This document shows, piece after piece, positions 7,887-12,773 of a stretch of 12,773 bases of DNA. The translations under genes were made by a program, and so were the position numbers. The stretch spans positions 1 through 12,773 of the forward strand of contig JAIKXO010000099.1 of assembly GCA_024684065.1 (NCBI GenBank). The letters are read 5' to 3'. Numbering within the stretch: the first letter of the stretch is position 1; every line of letters begins with the position of its first letter. The notes under the pieces were generated by a model that was not told the origin of the DNA, made no database searches, and saw nothing but the letters and a program-made list of their open reading frames with translations. The DNA is from Lachnospiraceae bacterium. Its GTDB lineage: Bacteria > Bacillota_A > Clostridia > Lachnospirales > Lachnospiraceae.

Positions 7887-7907
7887 TGGTAAAAAATGTA
7901 TACAAAA

Positions 7908-7921
7908 AAATATCGAAAATT
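7908..7921. promoter_or_regulatory. Operator-like site AAATATCGAAAATT upstream of the RHH gene
   Basis: It matches 12 of 14 bases of the perfect palindrome AAATATCGATATTT found at 9228-9241. A second partial copy ending TTGATATTT overlaps the -35 box at 7945. Binding by the RHH protein encoded just downstream is inferred. Confidence 0.45.
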
Positions 7922-7944
7922 CATTAAATATAAACATTTTTATG

Positions 7945-7973
7945 TTGATATTTAGGCACGGTTGTAGTAATAT
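7945..7973 (+). promoter_or_regulatory. Sigma-A promoter of the RHH regulator gene
   Basis: TTGATA (7945-7950), a 17-bp spacer and TAATAT (7968-7973) make a good sigma-A promoter. Transcription would begin near 7980, giving a leader of about 40 nt before the ATG at 8022. An in-frame ATG at 7980 would be essentially leaderless and is not preferred. Confidence 0.75.
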
Positions 7974-8021
7974 TTCACTATGACTATCAATATTTTAAGG
8001 GGAAAAGGAGTGTTTTGCCAT

Positions 8022-9050
8022 ATGTTGCATGACTTTACTGGGGGGGAACGTAAAAAGGGGGCGGCGCAATCTGCCGAAACGACAAAAGTTGTTTCAAAGT
8101 CGGTTGACTCCATGGAAATTCTCGAAGGCACAATAGAGCGTTTAAATCCGGCATTGCAGGAATTTGTTGGGGCTGATTGCCAGGATGATACCATGATTTC
8201 GGGTACATTCAGCTTTCAGGACACGCACGGGGACGTTGTCAGCATCCCCATGGAGGTTATGTTGAATGACCTGAACAAGTTTATGGTTAATCCCGAAGCA
8301 TCTATTCAAAAGACCTTCAGAGAGTATATTACCCGGGAAATGCTCCAAAAGAATGATAATGGAAAAAACATCACGGATGATGAGCTGGAAGCTTTTTTCG
8401 GGACTGTACCGGATGAGCTGTCAAAAGAAATGGTGGCTTATATTGCCACCTATCATGTCCTAAAAGATTCTGCCCCGGATATGACCTTTTACCAGGCGAA
8501 ACAGCTTGTAAAAGCTATTCAGGAAGACGGGGAGATCAAGGATTCGAAAAAAGCCGTTGCATCGATGTATCGAAAAATGCTGGAAATGACGTCGCAAAGT
8601 ATTATCGGCAGTTTCAAATGGAGGATAAGGGCACCCAGAACTCCGGCATTCGAATCTCAATATAATGAGCAGACAAAGAAATATGATACTGTCTTAAGAC
8701 CGGAATACAACGATCAGCAGTTTAAAGCAGGCCTTATTGAATATTTTGAGAATAAGAACCTAAGCGCGTACAGAAAGCGATCAGATAAAGAGGCGTATAA
8801 GGTAGTGACGATCGGAGTGTCCCCTATTCTTTATCAGATGCTTCAGATAGCAAAGAAGTGTTACAAGGGCAATCTGACTTTCTATTTGAGCAGGCTTATA
8901 GTAGAGGATGCTGAAAAGCATGGATACATATATAACGATGTGCTTAAAGAGTGCCTGACTGAAGAGGAGTACAAAGAATATATGAAGGAAAGCAAAATAG
9001 AAAGCGCGGAAGAAGTTATAGATAATATCCGGGCTGGAGTCTGGCGCTGA
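8022..9050 (+). CDS. Regulator-like protein with C-terminal ribbon-helix-helix domain
   Basis: This 342-residue cytoplasmic protein has no recognised full-length family. Its C-terminal part (about 260-301) fits a CopG/Arc-type ribbon-helix-helix unit: strand KVVTIGVSP, helix A ILYQMLQIAKKCYKG, helix B NLTFYLSRLIVEDAEKHG. RHH proteins dimerise and read DNA with the paired strands. Residues 1-255 are mainly helical, with a possible beta segment near 60-80 (ISGTFSFQDTHGDVVSIPMEVML), and may sense a signal or form oligomers. ATG 8022 is chosen for GGAAAAGGAG at 8001-8010. The gene has its own sigma-A promoter and terminator and sits directly before the sigma-like gene. The same palindrome lies at both promoters, so autoregulation and control of the neighbour are likely. 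The domain call is by pattern and would be weakened if structure prediction shows no RHH. Confidence 0.75.
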   Translation: MLHDFTGGERKKGAAQSAETTKVVSKSVDSMEILEGTIERLNPALQEFVGADCQDDTMISGTFSFQDTHGDVVSIPMEVMLNDLNKFMVNPEASIQKTFREYITREMLQKNDNGKNITDDELEAFFGTVPDELSKEMVAYIATYHVLKDSAPDMTFYQAKQLVKAIQEDGEIKDSKKAVASMYRKMLEMTSQSIIGSFKWRIRAPRTPAFESQYNEQTKKYDTVLRPEYNDQQFKAGLIEYFENKNLSAYRKRSDKEAYKVVTIGVSPILYQMLQIAKKCYKGNLTFYLSRLIVEDAEKHGYIYNDVLKECLTEEEYKEYMKESKIESAEEVIDNIRAGVWR

Positions 9051-9113
9051 GAAGGGGATTGTGCAAGCAATGCGGATGTTCTGAATAGAGTATGGATATT
9101 GTTATAAAGAGAG

Positions 9114-9143
9114 TCGGAGCCATATAGGGGCTCCGATTTTTTT
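9114..9143 (+). terminator. Terminator after the RHH gene
   Basis: TCGGAGCC (9114-9121) pairs with GGCTCCGA (9129-9136), followed by seven T. This is a canonical intrinsic terminator that separates the RHH gene from the sigma-like gene. Confidence 0.9.
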
Positions 9144-9210
9144 GATTTGCGGCGCAAAAGGAAGAGATGATTTACAGCGCGGAGTCGTGTAATACTAATA
9201 GCAGAATCAA

Positions 9211-9264
9211 AAATATCAATATTTATCAAATATCGATATTTATAAAATGTAAATATTGACATTC
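9211..9264. promoter_or_regulatory. Tandem AAATATCRATATTT operator sites at the sigma-like gene promoter
   Basis: Three 14-bp sites are seen. AAATATCAATATTT (9211-9224) is a near-perfect palindrome, AAATATCGATATTT (9228-9241) is a perfect one, and AAATATTGACATTC (9251-9264) matches 11 of 14 and overlaps the -35 box. Start-to-start distances are 17 and 23 bp. This arrangement fits cooperative binding of a dimeric repressor upstream of and across the promoter. Confidence 0.6.
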
Positions 9265-9284
9265 CAACATTTGCAGTTTATAAT
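9256..9284 (+). promoter_or_regulatory. Consensus sigma-A promoter of the sigma-like gene
   Basis: TTGACA (9256-9261), 17 bp, TATAAT (9279-9284) is a perfect textbook sigma-A promoter. A promoter this strong usually needs repression, which fits the operator-like palindromes next to it. It also shows that a TTG in frame at 9256 is not the gene start. Confidence 0.9.
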
Positions 9285-9348
9285 AATGGTGAAAAGCGAA
9301 AGGTGCGTTTCAAATTCTATAAATCACAGGAAGGAGGAATTGCGACTC

Positions 9349-10413
9349 ATGAAGAAAAAAGACTATGAGGCACTCTGCGGACGTGCATATACCGAATCCG
9401 ACATTGAGAAAGTATTCATTGTCATTGGAAAATATCATAATGGCAAGATCAGAGCAAGAACAATAGAAATATTGGGAATTGATATGCCTACAGCATTGCG
9501 CATGGTCGAGAAAAACGGCATAAAGATTTATCAGGAAAAGAAATTGAGTACCGAGAAGTTTGCCAACAATGAAGTTATGGAACTCATTGAACTCGTTGTC
9601 AAGGATCAAAATGAACTTGCAAGATATCGTTTGTTTGACCTTTTCGGAGCTGTTTTCTACAAAGCCTTCCGCAAGCAGGGCAACCTGGAGCCTGGGGAGA
9701 CAAAGAATGACAAATACTGGAATTATATGGCGGAATGTATGCTTGTTCTTGACCGGTGTATATATTACTACTGGAGGCTTTATGAAACCGGTGCTTTGAA
9801 AGTGAAAGAAGGTTATGATAAGCCTGTTGACTTCAGCTATATTTTGAAGCTGAAACTTAAGGAGGTTCCGCGGACTATTTCAAAAGAGAGCAACATTATC
9901 GATTTTCACCAGGCAATCGCTAAAAAGATAAAAGAACTCCGCCGCTTTCTGTCACTGTATAAACAGGAAAATGGTGGCAAAGAACCTTCGCTTCAAGAGA
10001 TAGCTGATGCATTGCATCTCAGGAGGCTCAGCACAGCGAAGAAATATCTTGACGATTTGCATAAAACAGTCATATCCGGGGATGATACTGTACGTGCTTA
10101 TAATTCATCATATAATGATAATGGGTCAGAGACTACCGTGTTCGACATAATAGAAGATATCACAAATATTGCTTTGGATTCTGATGAGAATCTTGACCGG
10201 ATTCATATTCGCGAAATGATAAAGAGGCTAGGAAAGGTAAAAGCGGCGATTGTAATCTTGAAATATGGTTTTAACTGTGATGCGCATACCGATGACGAAG
10301 TGGCGGCGATCCTTAAGCTTAGGAAAGAGCGCTATGATAGACTGCTTGATTCCGCATTGGATCAGCTGAAGATTGATCTAAGGGACATAAGCGCCAAGAC
10401 TACTATGTTCTAA
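9349..10413 (+). CDS. Divergent sigma-70-family-like protein
   Basis: This 354-residue protein resembles RNA polymerase sigma factors of the sigma-70 class, which bind core polymerase and direct it to promoters. Region 2 is degenerate but in place at about 75-180 (ARYRLFDLFGAVFYKAFRK, then WNYMAECMLVLDRCIYYYW). Region 3 is clear at about 186-245 (AKKIKELRRFLS, GGKEPSLQEIADALHL, then a VISGDD start of the linker). The ENGSETTVFDIIED-like linker matches the acidic linker before region 4. Region 4 is at about 283-344, with a -35-reading HTH (TDDEVAAILKLRKERYDRLLDSALDQL). Residues 1-70 carry a further possible HTH. ATG 9349 follows AAGGAGG at 9331-9337. The gene stands alone between a consensus promoter and a terminator. 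It could instead be an inactive relative with an anti-sigma or HTH role. Target promoters are proposed to be the TCCGTTATTAAT sites. Confidence 0.75.
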   Translation: MKKKDYEALCGRAYTESDIEKVFIVIGKYHNGKIRARTIEILGIDMPTALRMVEKNGIKIYQEKKLSTEKFANNEVMELIELVVKDQNELARYRLFDLFGAVFYKAFRKQGNLEPGETKNDKYWNYMAECMLVLDRCIYYYWRLYETGALKVKEGYDKPVDFSYILKLKLKEVPRTISKESNIIDFHQAIAKKIKELRRFLSLYKQENGGKEPSLQEIADALHLRRLSTAKKYLDDLHKTVISGDDTVRAYNSSYNDNGSETTVFDIIEDITNIALDSDENLDRIHIREMIKRLGKVKAAIVILKYGFNCDAHTDDEVAAILKLRKERYDRLLDSALDQLKIDLRDISAKTTMF

Positions 10414-10496
10414 ATGGGATTTCTTTGGTTTTTATGTGATGCGGATAAACAAGATTATGCGTAGAGAGGGCTTTGGAAGATGAAAATAAATAAACG

Positions 10497-10529
10497 GGGC
10501 AGATGGTGCTTGAACTGTCTGCCCTTTTT
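10497..10529 (+). terminator. Terminator after the sigma-like gene
   Basis: GGGCAGA (10497-10503) pairs with TCTGCCC (10518-10524) around a 14-nt loop, followed by TTTTT. Confidence 0.85.
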
Positions 10530-10568
10530 AATGCCTGAACCTTTTTACGATTTGCGGCTGTCTTTAAT

Positions 10569-10589
10569 AATGGGTACGGAGTACCCATT
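10569..10589. repeat. Perfect inverted repeat, 9-bp arms, GGA loop
   Basis: AATGGGTAC and GTACCCATT flank a 3-bp GGA centre. It lies 40 bp past the terminator and has no T run, so it is not an obvious terminator. It could be a protein-binding palindrome, a recombination core or a structured RNA end. Confidence 0.55.
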
Positions 10590-10762
10590 TGATACTATTG
10601 CACGCATTATTCGAAGGAATACGAGGTTGTGGGTTATAGTGGTGTATTGTGGAAAATCTTTTATTATAGATTATTGAATCATAAAATACAAGAATAAGTT
10701 ACAAAACGGAAGAAACAATGAGAACCCAGTATTAATCAGCGTTGTAGCCGTTTTCGGTAAAA

Positions 10763-10772
10763 TTGTATACAA
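10763..10772. promoter_or_regulatory. TTGTATACAA palindrome upstream of promoter
   Basis: This 10-bp perfect palindrome lies 20 bp upstream of the -35 box at 10792. The 10-mer TGTATACAAA here (10764-10773) also occurs at 7897-7906, about 40 bp upstream of the RHH gene promoter, so it may be a second shared operator. Confidence 0.35.
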
Positions 10773-10791
10773 ATTAGAACAAGCTGGTTTA

Positions 10792-10820
10792 TTGACAGCA
10801 TACTTCTATATCCTTAAAAT
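10792..10820 (+). promoter_or_regulatory. Sigma-A promoter of the 107-residue gene
   Basis: TTGACA (10792-10797), a 17-bp spacer and TAAAAT (10815-10820) form a strong sigma-A promoter pointing at the ATG at 10882. Confidence 0.8.
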
Positions 10821-10859
10821 ATGACTGTAAGCATTTTATATGCTTTTATATAGATACTA

Positions 10860-10883
10860 ATCAGGAAAGGAGGAGATCCTGAT
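10860..10883 (+). promoter_or_regulatory. Hairpin around the ribosome binding site and start codon
   Basis: ATCAGGA (10860-10866) pairs perfectly with TCCTGAT (10877-10883). Most of the ribosome binding site (AAAGGAGG, 10866-10873) sits in the 10-nt loop, and the A and U of the start codon are in the stem. A protein or RNA that stabilises the hairpin could control translation. Confidence 0.45.
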
Positions 10884-11205
10884 GCGGAGTAGAAGTGCAT
10901 TTTGGCGCTTCATTATCTTTCCGTCACAGGATGAATTCGTTTATGGGTGGAATATAATCACGGCAAAAATTGATTCTGATAAGATAATCAGAAAGAGCTC
11001 AGAGTATAATGAATTCATTCAGGAATTGCAAGATAACGGAGCGCCCCGGCCGGCTATTTGTCGATTAGATAAGAAACATAAGTATTTCTACATAAAAAAG
11101 GGTGAAATATTCAGTTTTAATTGTATATTTGCTCACGATTCCCCGATTGATTTTAGGCTGTTATTTTTGATACTCAGGGAGATTATGATAATTCGGAATA
11201 GATGA
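10882..11205 (+). CDS. Protein of unknown function, 107 residues
   Basis: No family was recognised. The start is strongly supported by AAAGGAGG 8 nt upstream and a sigma-A promoter 62 bp further up. The protein is basic and aromatic-rich, begins MRSRSAFWRFIIFPSQDEF, carries a middle segment with KIIRKSSEYNEFIQELQDNGAPRPAICRLDKKHKYFYIKKGEIFSF, and ends in a hydrophobic helix followed by basic residues (FRLLFLILREIMIIRNR, about 91-107). That end could be a membrane-touching helix or a dimer helix. It stands alone between the sigma-like gene and the topoisomerase gene. Its low GC matches its regulatory neighbours and not the envelope module. A small regulator or antirestriction-type protein is possible, but nothing in the sequence decides. 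Confidence 0.7.
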   Translation: MRSRSAFWRFIIFPSQDEFVYGWNIITAKIDSDKIIRKSSEYNEFIQELQDNGAPRPAICRLDKKHKYFYIKKGEIFSFNCIFAHDSPIDFRLLFLILREIMIIRNR

Positions 11206-11334
11206 GAGATTCATAATTTAAATAAAGCATCAGAATACTTGAAAAAATAGATTAAGTATGACGAACTTAGAAAAGAAAGGAGAAAATCCTATTTATTTTA
11301 TATAGGAGTAAAATGCGAGAATGAAAAGTGATAG

Positions 11335-11357
11335 GAATTCCCAGGAGAAGGGAATTC
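11335..11357 (+). repeat. Inverted repeat GAATTCCC/GGGAATTC
   Basis: Eight-bp perfect arms surround a 7-nt AGGAGAA loop. It lies just before the terminator hairpin, so the two would form a double hairpin at the 3' end of a transcript. Confidence 0.5.
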
Positions 11358-11366
11358 AAGGGTCGT

Positions 11367-11401
11367 AGCACCTGTGATCGTGATGATTGCAGGTGCTTTT
11401 T
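11367..11401 (+). terminator. Terminator upstream of the topoisomerase gene
   Basis: AGCACCTG (11367-11374) pairs with CAGGTGCT (11390-11397), followed by TTTT. It probably ends the transcript of the 107-residue gene, about 160 nt after its stop codon. Confidence 0.8.
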
Positions 11402-11490
11402 GTATAATACAGATGTCTGGAATGAGGAGAAGAAAAAAATACAAACAATTCTACACTTTAGTGGGCGGTATGATGAACCGGATTTTTTTC

Positions 11491-11502
11491 TCCGTTATTA
11501 AT
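11491..11502 (+). promoter_or_regulatory. TCCGTTATTAAT motif, copy 3
   Basis: The 12-bp core is identical to copies 1 and 2, and the next base (G) is as in copy 1. It ends 48 bp before the ATG at 11551 and is preceded by a T run where the other two have an A run. Confidence 0.5.
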
Positions 11503-11550
11503 GGATGTAGCAGTTAATAGTTTTTTATCCGAGAAACGGAGGGATGCATT

Positions 11551-12032
11551 ATGATTGGGATATTGACGGAAAAACCATCAGCCGCCAGGAACTTTGAAAA
11601 GGCTCTTGGAGGAATGAGAGGAGAATATCGGGGAGAGGAGTACAGGATCGCTGTGGAAAGGGGACATCTTTATGGGTTCGCAGAGCCCCACAAGCAGGTA
11701 GCGGAGAACCTGTCCGAACGTTATAAGTCGTGGGAGCTGTCAGGGCTTCCGTGGGATGAAAAGGATTTTAACTGGAATTATGTTCAGGTGGCAGATTCGG
11801 AGGAGGTTTTTAAGAGGATCAAGTCGGTGCTGTCCGGGTGTGATGAGATCTGTATCGCTACTGATGATGATCCGACCGGAGAGGGGGAGCTTTTGGCTTG
11901 GGAAATCTTAAGCCAGCTTAGGATCAATGCGCCTAAGTGGAGCAGGATGTATTTTGTGGATGAATCGGAAAAGGAGCTGCAAAAAGCTTTTGTAAACCGC
12001 AAGCCGATAAGGTCGATGGAATCAGATCCGGT
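11551..12032 (+). pseudogene. topB: DNA topoisomerase III-like gene (type IA), truncated by an insertion sequence
   Basis: The first 160 or so codons encode the TOPRIM domain of a type IA topoisomerase, an enzyme that cuts and passes single DNA strands; element-borne copies are often found with conjugation genes. Residues 3-12 (GILTEKPSAA) hold the catalytic Glu7. ATDDDPTGEGELLAWEIL (103-120) holds the acidic metal-binding motif, in a variant with two extra residues compared with the usual DPDREGE. The start follows GGAGGG about 8 nt upstream. Normal proteins run to about 600-700 residues, but here the frame passes into IS21-type end sequence near residue 161 and stops at 12072 after an unrelated tail (SGRIKPALFSS). 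The active-site Tyr domain is therefore missing. The remainder may lie beyond the insertion sequence, outside the window. Confidence 0.85.
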
Positions 12033-12773
12033 TGTAAGCGGTAGAATAAAACCAGCACTTTTCAGCAGTTAAAAACCAGCAGTTTTGGAAGTGGATTCCA
12101 GCAATCATATAAATAACTCCAGAGGATGTTTATAATGGCATCCGAAGGAGGTGAAAGGATGATTGATTGGATGAAATACGCCGAAATTCAAACACTCAAA
12201 AGAAAAGGGTTTAAGAAAGCCCGCGTAGCCAAGATGCTAAATATCAACAGGGAAACTGTTGCGAAGTACTGGACGAAACCGCCTGATGTTTTCGAGAAAG
12301 AACGATCGAAACATCGCCCAAGGAAACCGGATATTTACAAGAAACAGATCATAGAGTGGCTGACAGAGTATCCGGATATGACAGCAGCTCAGATCTATGA
12401 CTGGCTCAAAGAGCGAAGCCCTCTTGAGACACTGGATTTCCAGAAACGCTCTTTTCAGGACTATGTGAACAGCATCAGGAAAGAGTATGGTATCAAAAAG
12501 CCGGAAACATCAAGGCAATACGAGGCCTCTGATGAACGCGAGCCCGGTGCACAGGGGCAGGTGGACATGGGCGAGATCTATGTCCCGACGCAGAGCGGCA
12601 GGAATAAGAAGCTTTACTGCTTTGCCATGGTGCTCTCTCATTCCCGGTACAAATACGTTGTGTGGCAGGAGAAGCCATTTACTACAAAAACGTTTGTACG
12701 AGCTCATATAAAGGCGTTTGAGTTCTTCGGAGGAAGACCGCATGAGATTGTTTACGATCAGGATAAGGTGCTG
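12033..12773 (+). mobile_element. IS21-family insertion sequence, left end and 5' part (right end outside window)
   Basis: The element starts near 12033 (TGTAAGCGG...), where the topoisomerase reading frame loses family likeness. Repeated end motifs are visible: AAAACCAGCA at 12048-12057 and 12072-12081, and CAGCAGTT at 12063-12070 and 12078-12085, typical of the multiple terminal repeats of IS21 elements. An istA gene follows. The exact end and the target duplication cannot be fixed without the right end. Confidence 0.8.
12159..12773 (+). CDS. istA: IS21-family transposase IstA, N-terminal 205 residues (3' end outside window)
   Basis: The frame starts at ATG 12159 after AAGGAGGTGAAAGG and is open to the window end. 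Residues of about 8-38 form a helix-turn-helix (EIQTLKRKGFKKARVAKMLNINRETVAKYW) for binding the element ends. The RNase H-like DDE integrase core begins at about 130, with the first catalytic Asp in GQVDMGEIYV (D136), the strand KKLYCFAMVLSHSRYKYVVW, and the second Asp in HEIVYDQDKVL (D200). The third acidic residue lies beyond the window. IstA normally works with the ATPase IstB encoded just downstream. Nothing in the visible part is broken, so the copy may be active. The protein is usually about 400-520 residues long, so under half is visible. Confidence 0.95.
   Translation, partial: MIDWMKYAEIQTLKRKGFKKARVAKMLNINRETVAKYWTKPPDVFEKERSKHRPRKPDIYKKQIIEWLTEYPDMTAAQIYDWLKERSPLETLDFQKRSFQDYVNSIRKEYGIKKPETSRQYEASDEREPGAQGQVDMGEIYVPTQSGRNKKLYCFAMVLSHSRYKYVVWQEKPFTTKTFVRAHIKAFEFFGGRPHEIVYDQDKVL

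Larger units (their letters stand above)
10414..10881. other. Gene-free interval with terminator, palindromes and promoter
   Basis: This 468-bp AT-rich stretch holds the terminator of the sigma-like gene (10497-10529), a perfect inverted repeat with a 3-nt loop (10569-10589), a TTGTATACAA palindrome (10763-10772) and a sigma-A promoter (10792-10820). A 65-codon frame at 10480-10677 spans the terminator, has a badly spaced ribosome binding site, and is not accepted as a gene. Confidence 0.6.
11206..11550. other. Gene-free interval with RNA hairpins, terminator and promoter motif
   Basis: This 345-bp stretch has no full gene. TCCT at 11287-11290 can pair either with the upstream AGGA (11278-11281) or, as TCCTAT (11287-11292), with ATAGGA (11302-11307), so the two hairpins exclude each other. 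A 15-codon frame at 11321-11368 (MKSDRNSQEKGIQGS) is followed at once by the terminator at 11367-11401. A second hairpin, GAATTCCC/GGGAATTC, lies at 11335-11357. The TCCGTTATTAAT motif closes the stretch at 11491. Confidence 0.5.

Noticed and set aside
7980..8021. Upstream ATG of the RHH gene
   Set aside because: It coincides with the expected transcription start of the sigma-A promoter and has no ribosome binding site; ATG 8022 does.
9256..9348. Upstream extension of the sigma-like gene using a TTG start at 9256
   Set aside because: That TTG is the first half of a perfect TTGACA -35 box, whereas ATG 9349 has a strong AAGGAGG 11 nt upstream.
10480..10677. 65-codon ORF after the sigma-like gene
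   Set aside because: It runs through the terminator hairpin and the perfect inverted repeat, the GGAAG before the ATG is too close, and the product has no recognisable feature.
10725..10736. CCCAGTATTAAT as a fourth copy of the TCCGTTATTAAT motif
   Set aside because: It matches only 9 of 12 bases, lacks the preceding A or T run, and lies about 145 bp from the next gene, which has its own sigma-A promoter.
11403..11408. TATAAT just after the terminator as a sigma-A promoter for topB
   Set aside because: No acceptable -35 box lies 16-18 bp upstream, where GTGATG falls inside the terminator hairpin loop.

Overview
The window reads as chromosome plus accessory DNA from a Gram-positive Clostridia-type bacterium, most likely a Lachnospiraceae-like gut commensal. 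The basis is strong AGGAGG-type ribosome binding sites, consensus sigma-A promoters, mid-to-low GC, InlB-type surface repeats and an element-type topoisomerase. Every supported gene lies on the + strand. No species can be named from the sequence alone.

Positions 1-328 hold the 3' end of a housekeeping methionine gene, the homoserine O-acyltransferase metA. A 359-bp gap follows with a hairpin terminator and two short tandem repeat arrays, and this could be the edge of an integrated element. Positions 688-6564 form an envelope module: a single-pass membrane protein with a 345-residue acidic disordered cytoplasmic part, a secreted protein with 14-residue repeats, and a 1197-residue surface protein with about eight InlB-type repeats and a C-terminal membrane anchor. 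A very small overlapping ORF (2889-3050) may couple translation of the last two.

Positions 6700-7797 carry three small genes: an unrecognised helical protein, an unrecognised 79-residue protein, and a retropepsin-like protein with an intact DTG motif that overlaps its upstream neighbour. Positions 7945-10529 hold two regulatory genes, each with its own sigma-A promoter and terminator. One encodes a 342-residue protein with a C-terminal ribbon-helix-helix (RHH) DNA-binding fold. The other encodes a divergent sigma-70-like protein with recognisable region 3 and region 4. Both promoters carry the same AT-rich palindrome, AAATATCRATATTT or a close variant.

Positions 10882-11205 hold an unrecognised 107-residue gene whose ribosome binding site sits in a hairpin loop. 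From 11551 a type IA topoisomerase (topB-like) starts, but it is cut after about 160 codons by an IS21-family insertion sequence, whose istA gene runs off the window.

The most interesting pattern is a shared motif, TCCGTTATTAAT, extended to an identical 20-mer at two sites. It lies 45-58 bp upstream of the first gene of three separate transcription units (688, 6700 and 11551). None of these three has an obvious sigma-A promoter, whereas the regulatory genes do. The inference is a two-tier circuit: sigma-A transcribes the RHH regulator and the sigma-like protein, the RHH protein controls both through the shared operator, and the element-encoded sigma factor switches on the envelope and DNA-processing operons through the TCCGTTATTAAT promoter.
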